This document shows, piece by piece, positions 38,984 through 47,714 of a stretch of 64,000 bases of DNA. Position numbers and translations under genes: made by a program. Positions within the stretch are counted from its first letter, which is position 1, and the number at the start of each line of letters is the position of its first letter. The DNA is taken from positions 752,869 through 816,868 of the forward strand of contig NZ_JAVDUW010000003.1 of NCBI RefSeq assembly GCF_031456495.1, in the 5' to 3' direction. Source of the stretch: Pedococcus sp031456495. GTDB lineage: Bacteria > Actinomycetota > Actinomycetes > Actinomycetales > Dermatophilaceae. The notes beneath the pieces are model-generated. The model saw only the letters and a program-made list of their open reading frames with translations. It had not been told where the DNA came from and did not search any database.

Positions 38984-40414
38984 TCAGCTGCCGCGGATGC
39001 GCTCCTTGAGCCACGTCCAGCGCTGCTGCAGCCGTGCCTCGAACCCCCGGTCGGTGGGTCGGTAGTAGTCGGTCCGGCCCTGGAGGTCGTCCGGCAGGTA
39101 CGCCTGCCGGGCGACGCCGTCGGCCTCGTCGTGCGCGTAGACGTACCCGTCGCCGTGCCCGAGGCGGCTGGCGCCGGCATACCCACTCCCGCGCAGGTGC
39201 GGCGGCACGAGCCCGCCCTTGCCCGCCCGGACGTCCGCGATGGCCTCGTTGATGCCCGTGTATGCCGCGTTGCTCTTCGGCGCGAGCGCGTTGTGGACCA
39301 CCGCCTGGGCCAGGATGATCCGCGCCTCCGGCATCCCGATCTGGGCGACGGCGTGCATGGCCGCGACCGCCGTCTGGAGCGCGGTGGGGTCGCCCATGCC
39401 GACGTCCTCCGACGCGGAGATGACGATGCGCCGGGCGATGAACCGCGGGTCCTCCCCCGCCTCGAGCATGCGGGCGAGGTAGTGCAGCGCCGCGTCGACG
39501 TCGGAGCCGCGCATGGACTTGATGAGCGCCGACGCGACGTCGTAGTGCTGGTCGCCGGTGCGGTCGTAGCGGACGGCGGCGTGCGCGACCGCCTGCTCGG
39601 TGTGCGCGAGGGTGATCTCGACCGGGCCCTCGACCACGGACCCGGGCGCGACGCCGTCCTGGGCGACACCGGCGGCCGCCTCGAGCGAGGTCAGGGAGCG
39701 GCGGGCGTCGCCGCCGGCGATCCGGACCAGGTGGTCCCGGGCGTCGTCGGCGAGGGTGTACTCGCCCGCCAGGCCGCGCTCGTCGACCAGGGCGGAGTCG
39801 AGGACGTCCGCGACCTCCTCGTCGGTGAGCGGGCCGAGGGTGACGAGCATCGACCGCGACAGCAAGGGGGCGATGACGGAGAACGACGGGTTCTCGGTCG
39901 TCGCGGCCACGAGGATCACCTGCCGGTTCTCGACGCCGGGGAGCAGGGCGTCCTGCTGGGCCTTGGTGAAGCGGTGGATCTCGTCGAGGAACAGCACGGT
40001 CTGCCGGTCGAACATGTCCCGCTCGCGCAGGGCCTGCTCCATCACGGCACGGACGTCCTTCACCCCGGCCGTGACCGCGGAGAGCTCGACGAACCGGCGG
40101 TCCGCGGCGTTGGCCACGAGGTGGGCGAGGGTGGTCTTGCCGGTGCCGGGCGGACCCCAGATGATCGCCGACAGAGCTCCGGCCGAGCCGCCCGACCCCT
40201 CGATCAGCCGACGCAGCGGGCTGCCCGGGCGCAGCACGTCGGACTGCCCGCGGACCTCCTCCAGCGAGCGCGGCCGCATCCGGACGGCCAGCGGGGGCAG
40301 GGAGGCGCCTGACGGCATGCGGTCGCCCGTCTCGCCGCCAGGTGCAGCGCTCGCCACCGCCCTGCGCGCATCGTTCGCCACGGCGAACAGGTCCTCTCCA
40401 GCCGCTCCTCCCAC
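38984..40414 (-). CDS. rarA: replication-associated recombination protein RarA (MgsA)
   Basis: 476 residues from GTG 40414 (MGGAAGEDLF). AAA+ clamp-loader-like ATPase acting at stalled forks. Walker A GPPGTGKTT (87-95), Walker B LFLDEIHRF (141-149), sensor 1 AATTENPSF, the Arg finger region LLSRSMLVTL, and the C-terminal MgsA tetramerisation part (GYVYAHDEADGVARQAYLPD) are present. The start lies only 19 bases from the start of the divergent MMPL gene. A later Met (MPSGAS) is possible but would cut the usual N-terminus. Confidence 0.96.
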   Translation of the reverse strand: MGGAAGEDLFAVANDARRAVASAAPGGETGDRMPSGASLPPLAVRMRPRSLEEVRGQSDVLRPGSPLRRLIEGSGGSAGALSAIIWGPPGTGKTTLAHLVANAADRRFVELSAVTAGVKDVRAVMEQALRERDMFDRQTVLFLDEIHRFTKAQQDALLPGVENRQVILVAATTENPSFSVIAPLLSRSMLVTLGPLTDEEVADVLDSALVDERGLAGEYTLADDARDHLVRIAGGDARRSLTSLEAAAGVAQDGVAPGSVVEGPVEITLAHTEQAVAHAAVRYDRTGDQHYDVASALIKSMRGSDVDAALHYLARMLEAGEDPRFIARRIVISASEDVGMGDPTALQTAVAAMHAVAQIGMPEARIILAQAVVHNALAPKSNAAYTGINEAIADVRAGKGGLVPPHLRGSGYAGASRLGHGDGYVYAHDEADGVARQAYLPDDLQGRTDYYRPTDRGFEARLQQRWTWLKERIRGS

Positions 40415-40433
40415 GGGTGGCAGGCTATCCCCC

Positions 40434-42656
40434 GTGCCCGACGCGCCCTCCCCCAGCACACTGCACCCCGACCGGTCCCGGTCCCTGCTGTCCCGGCTCG
40501 GGTCCGCCCTGGCCCACCGGCCGAAGACGGTCGTCCTCACCTGGGTCGCGCTCGTCCTCCTCGGCTTCGCCACCGCGCTCGGCGCGTTCGGCAACGAGCG
40601 ACTGTTCGCCCGGCTCAGCACCGGCGAGCCCTCGGTGGCGGGACAGAACTCCGACGGCCGGGACCTGCTGGTCCGCCAGGGGCAGTCGCAGCTGACCACG
40701 TACACGGTCCGGGTCGACGGCGTGGACGTCGCCGACGCCGCCCTCGCGAAGGCCGCCGCCCGCACCGCCGCCGACATCAAGGGGCTCGCCGGCGTCGCCT
40801 CGGTCGCCTCCCCCTACGTCGTCCCGGGCGGACCCACGGGGCCTGCCGCCGCGCCGCTGCTCGCCGGCGGCTCGGCGTCCGGGCGGGGGTTCGTCACGGT
40901 CGTCACCTTCTCCGGCGACCCCACCAAGGCGCAGCAGAAGCAGCTGGAGGCCGAGGTCCGCGACGCCTTCGGCCCCGTGCGAGCCGCTGCGCCGGGTGCC
41001 CGGGTCAGCGCGGGTGGCCTGTCGGACCTCATCACCGCCATCACCGACCAGCTCGAGGTCGACCTGCGCACCGGTGAGGGCATCGCCCTGCCCGTCAGCT
41101 TCGTCGTGATGATCATCGTCTTCGGCGGCTTCGTCGCCGCCGGGATGCCGATCGCCGGCGCGGTCGCGTCGATCGCGGGCGCGCTCGCCTCGCTCCTCGG
41201 CTTCTCCTACCTCATCGACCTCGACACGACCGCCGTCAACGTGGTCACGGTCCTCGGGCTGGGGCTGTGCATCGACTACGGGTTGCTGGTCGTGAGCCGG
41301 TTCCGCGAGGAGCTCCGTGCCCGCGCTCAGGGCATGCCGGCGGCCGAGATCCCCGTCGAGATGATCCGCGCTGCCGCGGCCCGGACGGTGGACTCCGCCG
41401 GTCGGACGGTCGTCTTCTCCGGGCTGACCGTGGCGATCTCGCTCGGCGGCCTCCTCGTCTTCGAGGCCCAGATCATGAAGGGCATCGGTGTGGCCGGCAT
41501 GTCCGTGGTGGTCATCGCCATGCTCGTCGCGCTCACCCTGATCCCGTCGCTGTGCGTCCTCGGCGCCCGCCGGCTGCTGCGACGCGGCACCGAGACCGCC
41601 CCCGAGCACGGGGTGTTCTCGCGCCTCGCCCAGTGGGTGCACGGTCGCCCCATCCCGATCATCGCCGTGGTCCTGGCGGCCCTGGTGGGGCTGGCGCTGC
41701 CCGCGTTCGACCTGCGGCTCACCTCCTCGGGCCAGCAGCTCCTGCCCACGAGCAGCAGCCAGCGCCAGTTCTTCGAGGGCCTGGCCAGGGACTACCCGCA
41801 GCTCGGGGGCGCCGACGTCGTGGTCGTCGCCCGGGCGCCGCTGGCGCAGGTGCAGCGGTATGCCGCCGGCATACCGCTGCCCGCCGGTGGACGCGTGCGC
41901 GACGTCAAGGACATCGGGGACGGGCTGGCCACGGTGAGCCTCGACGTCCCGGGCGCCGCGCTGGACGACCCGGCCCGGGCGCTGACCACGCAGCTGCGCG
42001 AGGACTCCCCGGGCTTCCGGACCTGGGTGGTCGGGCAGGCCAGTGGCCTCACCGACTTCACCGACTCGATGCTCGCCCGGGCGCCGTACGCCTTCGCGCT
42101 CGTCGCGCTGGCCACGCTCGTGCTGCTCTTCCTCATGACCGGGTCGGTCGTGATCCCCGTCAAGGCGTTGCTGCTCAACGTCGTGTCGCTGGGGGCCTCG
42201 CTCGGTGTCCTCGTCCTCGTCTTCCAGCACGGCAACCTCGAGGGCCTGCTGGCGTTCTCCTCCGCCGGGGCGATCGAGTCCACCATCCCGCTGCTCATCC
42301 TGGCCTTCGGGTTCGGGCTCTCGATGGACTACGAGGTGTTCCTCCTGTCGCGGATCGTCGAGCTGCACGAGCGCGGCTACTCCAACGACGACGCGGTCGT
42401 CGTCGGCCTGCAGCGGTCGGGCCGCATCATCACCTCCGCCGCCCTGCTCGTCGTCATCGTGTTCTCCGGGTTCGCGGCCGGAAAGCTGCTGGTCATCAAG
42501 GAGACCGGCGTCGGCCTCGCCACGGCCGTGGCCATCGACGCGACGCTGGTGCGCATGCTGCTCGTCCCGGCGACGATGACGCTGCTCGGCGACTGGAACT
42601 GGTGGGCGCCGGCGCGGTTGAAGCGCCTGCACGCCCGGTTCGGGATCACGGAGTGA
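40434..42656 (+). CDS. MMPL-family RND transporter
   Basis: 740 residues from GTG 40434. Two repeats, each with one helix, a large extracellular loop and five helices (about 12 spans). The first central helix set has VLGLGLCIDYGLLVVSRFRE, the second LAFGFGLSMDYEVFLLSRI, the paired D-Y motifs of proton-driven MMPL/SecDF-type pumps. Family members export lipids or hydrophobic compounds to the cell envelope in actinobacteria. The substrate is not evident. It overlaps the next acetyltransferase gene by 4 bases (GTGA), which may point to a shared pathway. Confidence 0.93.
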   Translation: MPDAPSPSTLHPDRSRSLLSRLGSALAHRPKTVVLTWVALVLLGFATALGAFGNERLFARLSTGEPSVAGQNSDGRDLLVRQGQSQLTTYTVRVDGVDVADAALAKAAARTAADIKGLAGVASVASPYVVPGGPTGPAAAPLLAGGSASGRGFVTVVTFSGDPTKAQQKQLEAEVRDAFGPVRAAAPGARVSAGGLSDLITAITDQLEVDLRTGEGIALPVSFVVMIIVFGGFVAAGMPIAGAVASIAGALASLLGFSYLIDLDTTAVNVVTVLGLGLCIDYGLLVVSRFREELRARAQGMPAAEIPVEMIRAAAARTVDSAGRTVVFSGLTVAISLGGLLVFEAQIMKGIGVAGMSVVVIAMLVALTLIPSLCVLGARRLLRRGTETAPEHGVFSRLAQWVHGRPIPIIAVVLAALVGLALPAFDLRLTSSGQQLLPTSSSQRQFFEGLARDYPQLGGADVVVVARAPLAQVQRYAAGIPLPAGGRVRDVKDIGDGLATVSLDVPGAALDDPARALTTQLREDSPGFRTWVVGQASGLTDFTDSMLARAPYAFALVALATLVLLFLMTGSVVIPVKALLLNVVSLGASLGVLVLVFQHGNLEGLLAFSSAGAIESTIPLLILAFGFGLSMDYEVFLLSRIVELHERGYSNDDAVVVGLQRSGRIITSAALLVVIVFSGFAAGKLLVIKETGVGLATAVAIDATLVRMLLVPATMTLLGDWNWWAPARLKRLHARFGITE

Positions 42657-43432
42657 CGTCGCCCGGAGGTGCCGCCCGGCTGAGGGAGGTCACCAGCCAC
42701 GAGGAGCTCCTCGCAGCGACTGGCGGCAGCGGCTTCGTCCGCCACGACATCCCCGACCCGCTGGAGGGCACGGCACACGCGCTCGGCGCCGCCGTCGCGT
42801 TCCCGCGACGCACGCACACGCGCAGGCTCGGGCTGCTCGTCATGGGCCCACCGGACGACGCGGCACGGCTGCTCGACGCGCTGCTCACGGCCCACGTCCT
42901 GCCGGACGGTCTCGCGTCGGTGACGGTGGAGCGTGGCTCCTTCGAGGCCGTGTCGGCCCGGCTGCCGCTCGGTGAGGGCAACGACTGGGAGTGGATGTGC
43001 ACGACAGCGCCTCCGCCCGAGGTCCCGGCCGAGTCGAGGCTGGAAGAGCTCGACCCGGCCGACGAACCGGCGATCCGCACGCTGCTGTCGGCGGCCAACC
43101 CGAACACCGACGCCCGGCCGTTCGAGCACCCGGGGCAGCGTTGGGTCGGGGTCCGCGAGGCCGATGGGCTGGTGGCCTGTGGAGTCCGTGAGCCCGGGGT
43201 GGCCGGGACGCCCGTCCTCGCCGGCATCACGGTCGCGGCGGCCGCCCGCGGCACCGGCCTGGGCCTGGCGGTCACCGGCCGCCTGACCCGTGAGGCGGTG
43301 GCCGAGTCGGGCGTCTGCACCCTTGGGATGTACTCGCACAACAGCGTCGCCCGCAGGGTCTACCGCGGTCTCGGCTACGGCGACGTCCACGAGTGGTCGA
43401 GCCGCAGGCTGGTCCGTCCGCCGGGCGCCTGA
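42653..43432 (+). CDS. GNAT acetyltransferase coupled to the MMPL transporter
   Basis: 259 residues from GTG 42653, overlapping the transporter stop by 4 bases. The C-terminal half carries the acetyl-CoA motif TVAAAARGTGLGLAVTGRLT and the closing HNSVARRVYRGLGYG. The N-terminal half (about 1-125) looks like a degenerate GNAT or lid domain. It may acetylate the substrate of the pump, but that is only suggested by coupling. A much longer frame within the transporter gene was rejected as antisense/out-of-frame noise. Confidence 0.85.
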   Translation: MTSPGGAARLREVTSHEELLAATGGSGFVRHDIPDPLEGTAHALGAAVAFPRRTHTRRLGLLVMGPPDDAARLLDALLTAHVLPDGLASVTVERGSFEAVSARLPLGEGNDWEWMCTTAPPPEVPAESRLEELDPADEPAIRTLLSAANPNTDARPFEHPGQRWVGVREADGLVACGVREPGVAGTPVLAGITVAAAARGTGLGLAVTGRLTREAVAESGVCTLGMYSHNSVARRVYRGLGYGDVHEWSSRRLVRPPGA

Positions 43433-43511
43433 ACCGGACCGCTCGGGCGTGCGGTGTGGCCTCGGCCGTGCCTACATTCGTCCCGACGGTTCCACCGACG
43501 AGAGGACTGAG

Positions 43512-44330
43512 ATGCCCAGCGTGACCAACGGTTCGGTCGAGATCCACGTCGAGGACACGGGCGGTGACGGCCGCCCGGTCGTCCTGATCCACGGCTGGCC
43601 CCTCAGCGGCGCCTCGTGGTCCGAGCAGGTCCCTGCCCTCACCGACGCCGGCTACCGCGTCGTGACCTACGACCGCCGCGGGTTCGGCCAGTCCGGCAAG
43701 CCCGCTGACGGCTACGACTACGACACCTTCGCCGACGACCTCGAGGCCGTGCTCGAGGCCCTCGACCTGCGCGACGTCAGCCTGGTCGGGTTCTCGATGG
43801 GCGGCGGCGAGGTGGCCCGCTACCTCGGCAGGCACGGCCAGGACCGCGTCCACAGCGCCGTCTTCGCCGCGGCGATCCCGCCCTTCCTGCTCAAGTCCGA
43901 CGAGCACCCCGACGGCGGCCTCGACATGGCGACCGTCGAGTCCATGCAGGCAGACCTGCGCAAGGACCCGCCGGCGTTCTTCGACCAGTTCATGACCGGG
44001 TTCTTCAGCGCCGGGGACGACCTCAAGGTCACCGAGGCCCAGCGCCAGGAGGCCCTCGGCCTCGCCGCCCAGGCCGACCCCGAGGCTGCCGCCCAGTGCA
44101 TCGCGACCTGGGTGAGCGACTTCCGTGACGACCTCGCGACGGTGACCGTGCCGACCCTCGTCATCCACGGCGACTCCGACGGCACCGTGCCGCTGGAGGT
44201 GTCGGGCCAGCGCACCCACGAGGCCGTCGCCGGCAGCGAGCTGCACGTCGTCGCTGACGGCCCGCACGGGCTCAACGTCTCGCACAAGGACGAGTTCAAC
44301 CGGGTCCTGCTGGAGTTCCTCGCGAAGTAG
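43512..44330 (+). CDS. alpha/beta hydrolase, cofactor-free haloperoxidase-like
   Basis: 272 residues from ATG 43512, with GAGAGGA upstream. Oxyanion motif HGWP (27-30), nucleophile elbow GFSMGG with Ser95, acid Asp in IHGDSDGTVP, and His in DGPHGLNVSH complete a catalytic triad. The sequence around GFSMGGGEVARYLGRHG is typical of the bacterial non-haem chloroperoxidase/esterase group. Physiological role unknown. A strong hairpin follows 15 bases after the stop. Confidence 0.93.
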   Translation: MPSVTNGSVEIHVEDTGGDGRPVVLIHGWPLSGASWSEQVPALTDAGYRVVTYDRRGFGQSGKPADGYDYDTFADDLEAVLEALDLRDVSLVGFSMGGGEVARYLGRHGQDRVHSAVFAAAIPPFLLKSDEHPDGGLDMATVESMQADLRKDPPAFFDQFMTGFFSAGDDLKVTEAQRQEALGLAAQADPEAAAQCIATWVSDFRDDLATVTVPTLVIHGDSDGTVPLEVSGQRTHEAVAGSELHVVADGPHGLNVSHKDEFNRVLLEFLAK

Positions 44331-44345
44331 CTCCCCACCGTGCCC

Positions 44346-44376
44346 GGTGCCGCCCGCTCCCCGAGCGGGCGGCACC
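44346..44376. terminator. strong bidirectional hairpin terminator
   Basis: GGTGCCGCCCGCT (44346-44358) pairs perfectly with AGCGGGCGGCACC (44364-44376) around a 5-base loop. It lies between the converging hydrolase and VOC genes, so it probably ends both transcripts. A G-rich tract follows about 40 bases later on the plus strand. Confidence 0.85.
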
Positions 44377-44412
44377 CTTGCGTCCGGGCCGAGGCGCGCG
44401 TGCCGGCCCGCT

Positions 44413-44450
44413 GGGCCCGGGGCGCCGGGGCCGGGGCGCTGGGGCCGGGG
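44413..44450 (+). repeat. G-quadruplex-forming tract with a 14-base tandem duplication
   Basis: Six runs of G occur in 38 bases (44413-15, 44419-22, 44427-30, 44433-36, 44441-44, 44447-50) separated by loops of 2-4 bases, well above the need for a G4. The segment contains two adjacent 14-base units differing at one base (GCGCCGGGGCCGGG at 44422, GCGCTGGGGCCGGG at 44436). It lies just after the VOC gene stop on the other strand. Confidence 0.65.
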
Positions 44451-44467
44451 CGCGTGGACCTGGTCGC

Positions 44468-44896
44468 TCAGGCAAAGTCGGCGGGGGTGTACTCGCTGGG
44501 CTGGACGAGCACGAGCCAGTTCCCGGAGTTGTCCCGGCACAGCGCCTCGGTGCCGTACGGCCGCTGCGACGGCGGCTGGAGGAACTCGACCCCCTTCGCC
44601 AACAGCTCCTCGTAGGTCTTCTGGCAGTCGTCGACGTTCAGCCCGACGCCGTTCATGCCGCCCTGGTCCTGCGACCGGCGGATGGCGTCGACCAGCTCGG
44701 GCGCCAGTGGCGGACCGGGGACGGCGAGGTGGACCTGCAGCTCGGGCTGGCTGGGGTGGACCACGGTGCACCACCGGTAGCCCTCGCCGAGGGTGATGTC
44801 GTCCTTCTCCTCGAAGCCCAGGACGTCGGTGTAGAACTTCTTGGACTCGTCGACGTCCTTGACGAAGACGCTGACGATGCTGATGTTCGTGATCAT
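44468..44896 (-). CDS. VOC family protein (glyoxalase/bleomycin-resistance fold)
   Basis: 142 residues from ATG 44896. N-terminal IVSVFVKDVDESKKFYTDVL and GFEEKDDI are the classic VOC start, and RDNSGNWLVLVQPSE the usual end; a single full VOC domain that would dimerise. Substrate unknown. It lies 9 bases downstream of an AraC-type regulator in the same direction, so it is the likely target or partner of that regulator. Confidence 0.88.
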   Translation of the reverse strand: MITNISIVSVFVKDVDESKKFYTDVLGFEEKDDITLGEGYRWCTVVHPSQPELQVHLAVPGPPLAPELVDAIRRSQDQGGMNGVGLNVDDCQKTYEELLAKGVEFLQPPSQRPYGTEALCRDNSGNWLVLVQPSEYTPADFA

Positions 44897-44905
44897 GCGG
44901 CGAGC

Positions 44906-45361
44906 CTAGGAGTCGTCCCGCCCCGGCTGCTTCTCCTCGATTGCGGAGGTCGCCGGCTCGGGGCTCCGCTCGACGAGGCCCCACATGAAGACGTAGCAGC
45001 CGGGGATGTGCGGCGCGCCCGCGGCATACCGGCGCTGGAACTCACTCGGGCTCTCCCCCACGACCTCGCGGAACCGGCTGCTGAACGAGCCGAGGCTGCT
45101 GAACCCCACCGCGTGGCAGACCTCGGTCACCGTGAGGTTGGTGGCGCGCAGCAGGTCCTGGGCGCGCTCGACCCGCCGTTCGCTGAGGTATGCCGCGGGC
45201 GTGCGGCCGTAGGCCGACCGGAAGAGCCGCAGGAAGTGGTACTTGCTCAGCCCGGCGACCGCCGCCAGCTCGTCGAGCCCGATCGGCTCGGTGTAGTGGC
45301 GGTCGGCGTGGTCGCGCGCCCGGCGCAGGTGCACGAGCACGTCGCCGGGCGCGCGGTCCAT
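44906..45361 (-). CDS. AraC-family regulator, DNA-binding domain only
   Basis: 151 residues from ATG 45361, sharing a base with the aspS stop (TGATG). The whole first 105 residues are the twin helix-turn-helix domain: ELAAVAGLSKYHFLRLFRSA then GRTPAAYLSERRVERAQDLL and VCHAVGFSSLGSFSSRFREV. There is no N-terminal sensor domain; the C-terminal 45 residues (AAGAPHIPGCYVFMWGLVER) are not recognisable. Such short regulators are often paired with VOC-type genes, as here. Coupled translation after aspS is probably accidental. Confidence 0.9.
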   Translation of the reverse strand: MDRAPGDVLVHLRRARDHADRHYTEPIGLDELAAVAGLSKYHFLRLFRSAYGRTPAAYLSERRVERAQDLLRATNLTVTEVCHAVGFSSLGSFSSRFREVVGESPSEFQRRYAAGAPHIPGCYVFMWGLVERSPEPATSAIEEKQPGRDDS

Positions 45362-47190
45362 CAGCTCTGCTTCGGGTTGACCTCGTCGGCGCCCTGGGGC
45401 GCGGCGGCCTTGTCGGCCGGCTTGGCGTCGACCCCGGCCTCCTTGCGCTGCTCCGGCGTGATCGGCGCCGGCGCGGCGGTCAGCGGGTCGTAGCCGCCTC
45501 CGGACTTCGGGAACGCGATGACGTCCCGGATCGACTCGGTGTGCGCGAGCAGCGAGACGATGCGGTCCCAGCCGAAGGCGATGCCGCCGTGCGGCGGGGC
45601 GCCGTACTGGAAGGCGTCGAGGAGGAAGCCGAACTTCTCCTGGGCGTCCTCCTGCGACAGGCCCATGACCTTGAAGACCCGCTCCTGCACGTCGCGGCGG
45701 TGGATACGGATCGAGCCACCGCCGATCTCGTTGCCGTTGCAGACCATGTCGTAGGCGTAGGCGAGGGCCGGGCCGGGGTCGGTGTCGAAGGTGTCCTCGA
45801 ACTCCTTCTTCGGCGAGGTGAACGCGTGGTGCACCGCGGTCCAGGCGCCGGCGCCGACCGCGACGTCACCGGCGGCCACGGCCTCCGACGACGGCTCGAA
45901 GAGCGGGGCGTCGACGACCCAGAGGAACGACCAGGCGTCCTCGTCGATGAGCCCGCAGCGGCGGCCGATCTCGAGGCGCGCGGCGCCGAGCAGCGCCCTG
46001 CTGGAGCGCGCCGAGCCCGCACCGAAGAAGACGCAGTCGCCCGGCTGGGCGCCCACGTGCGCGGCGAGGCCGTCGCGCTCGGCGTCGGTGAGGTTCTTGG
46101 CCACCGGGCCGCCGAGGGTGCCGTCCTCCTGGACGAGGACGTACGCGAGGCCCCTCGCGCCACGGCTCTTGGCCCAGTCCTGCCAGGCGTCGAGCTGCTT
46201 GCGCGGCTGCGACGCACCGCCGGGCATGACGACCGCGCCGACGTACTCGGCCTGGAAGACCCGGAACGGGGTGTCCTTGAAGTACTCGGTGCAGTCGACG
46301 AGCTCGGTGCCGAACCGCAGGTCGGGCTTGTCCGAGCCGAACCGGGCCATCGCCTCGGCATACGTCATGCGCGCGAACGGCGTGGGCAGGTCGACGCCGA
46401 TGAGCTGCCAGACCTCCTTGACCACGGCCTCGCCGAGCTCGAGCACGTCGTCCTGCTCGACGAAGGACATCTCGATGTCGAGCTGGGTGAACTCGGGCTG
46501 GCGGTCCGCGCGGAAGTCCTCGTCGCGGTAGCAGCGGGCGATCTGGTAGTACCGCTCCATCCCGGCGACCATGAGCAGCTGCTTGAACAGCTGCGGGCTC
46601 TGCGGGAGGGCGTACCAGGAACCGGGCGCCAGGCGGGCCGGAACGAGGAAGTCGCGGGCACCCTCCGGCGTCGAGCGGGTCAGGGTCGGGGTCTCGATCT
46701 CGACGAAGTCGCGCTCGCCGAGGACCTTGCGGGCCGCTGCGTTGACCTTGGAGCGCAGGCGGATGGCCGAGCCGGCGGACGACGCACCCGGGCGGCGCAG
46801 GTCGAGGTAGCGGTGCTTGAGGCGCGCCTCCTCGCCGACGGTCACGCGCTCGTCGATCTGGAACGGCAGCGGCGCGCTGGGGTTGAGCACCTCGATGGTG
46901 CCGGCCAGGACCTCGATCTCGCCCGTGGGCAGGTCGGGGTTGGCGTTGCCCTCGGGGCGCGTGCGCACCTCGCCGACGACGCGGACGCAGTACTCGTTGC
47001 GCAGGTCGTGCGCCCCACCCTGGGCGAGCACCTCGTCGCGCGCGACCACCTGGGCGACCCCGCTGGCGTCGCGCAGGTCGAGGAAGGCCACTCCGCCGTG
47101 ATCGCGCCGCCGGGCCACCCAGCCCGTGAGCGTGACGGTCTGGCCGGAGTGGTCGGCACGCAGGGTGCCGGCCTCATGGGTGCGGAGCAC
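45361..47190 (-). CDS. aspS: aspartyl-tRNA synthetase
   Basis: 609 residues from GTG 47190. N-terminal OB-fold anticodon domain (TVTLTGWVARRRDHGGVAFL), class II core with RYYQIARCYRDEDFRADRQ (motif 2) and GGIAFGWDRIVSLLAHTESI (motif 3), and a GAD-type insertion, which marks the bacterial form. Many bacterial AspRS of this type are non-discriminating when a GatCAB system is present; that cannot be judged here. The C-terminus ends with an Ala/Lys/Asp-rich tail. Confidence 0.98.
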   Translation of the reverse strand: MLRTHEAGTLRADHSGQTVTLTGWVARRRDHGGVAFLDLRDASGVAQVVARDEVLAQGGAHDLRNEYCVRVVGEVRTRPEGNANPDLPTGEIEVLAGTIEVLNPSAPLPFQIDERVTVGEEARLKHRYLDLRRPGASSAGSAIRLRSKVNAAARKVLGERDFVEIETPTLTRSTPEGARDFLVPARLAPGSWYALPQSPQLFKQLLMVAGMERYYQIARCYRDEDFRADRQPEFTQLDIEMSFVEQDDVLELGEAVVKEVWQLIGVDLPTPFARMTYAEAMARFGSDKPDLRFGTELVDCTEYFKDTPFRVFQAEYVGAVVMPGGASQPRKQLDAWQDWAKSRGARGLAYVLVQEDGTLGGPVAKNLTDAERDGLAAHVGAQPGDCVFFGAGSARSSRALLGAARLEIGRRCGLIDEDAWSFLWVVDAPLFEPSSEAVAAGDVAVGAGAWTAVHHAFTSPKKEFEDTFDTDPGPALAYAYDMVCNGNEIGGGSIRIHRRDVQERVFKVMGLSQEDAQEKFGFLLDAFQYGAPPHGGIAFGWDRIVSLLAHTESIRDVIAFPKSGGGYDPLTAAPAPITPEQRKEAGVDAKPADKAAAPQGADEVNPKQS

Positions 47191-47306
47191 GAGGAGTCCT
47201 TCGATCGGGGCCGGGGTTCGGTGCCGGGACGGCCCGGCAGCCCGCCCATCCTACGGACCGGTCACGCGGCCCGACGAACCGGTTTGCCGCCCGCCGCCGG
47301 CCGCTG

Positions 47307-47714
47307 TCAGTCGTCCTCGACGGTGCCGTCGACGTAGACCCAGTGACCGGCCCTGCGCGTGAAGGCGCTGCGCTCGCGCATCACCCCGCCCACGTGCCGG
47401 GCCTCGAACTCGACCTCACCCACCGAGTCCCCCTCGTTGCCGTCCGCCGTCGCGAGGATGCTGAGCCCGAGCCAGCGCGGGGTCCCCGCCCGGCCGAGCC
47501 CGAGGTCGGCCGGCCGGGTCCGGGGGTGCCAGGTGCGCAGGAGGTATGCCTCGTCGCCCACGGCGTACGCGGCATACCGCGAGCGCATCAGCTCCACCGC
47601 GGTCTCGGCCTCGCGCTCACCGTGGTGCAGCGGTGCGCAGCAGCTCGCGTAGGCCCGCCCGCTGCCGCACGGGCACTCTCGCGGTACAGCGGCCGCGGAC
47701 CCGAAGGCGCTCAC
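47307..47714 (-). CDS. YchJ-like protein (UPF0225) with SEC-C-type zinc motif
   Basis: 135 residues from GTG 47714, overlapping the VOC gene stop by 4 bases. The N-terminus has CPCGSGRAYASCCAPLHHG with Cys14, Cys16, Cys25 and Cys26, a SEC-C-like zinc knuckle. The rest is an NTF2-like alpha/beta domain (AELMRSRYAAYAVGDEAYLL-type region) ending in VYVDG. Function unknown; the family is common and cytosolic. No defect seen. Confidence 0.9.
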   Translation of the reverse strand: MSAFGSAAAVPRECPCGSGRAYASCCAPLHHGEREAETAVELMRSRYAAYAVGDEAYLLRTWHPRTRPADLGLGRAGTPRWLGLSILATADGNEGDSVGEVEFEARHVGGVMRERSAFTRRAGHWVYVDGTVEDD

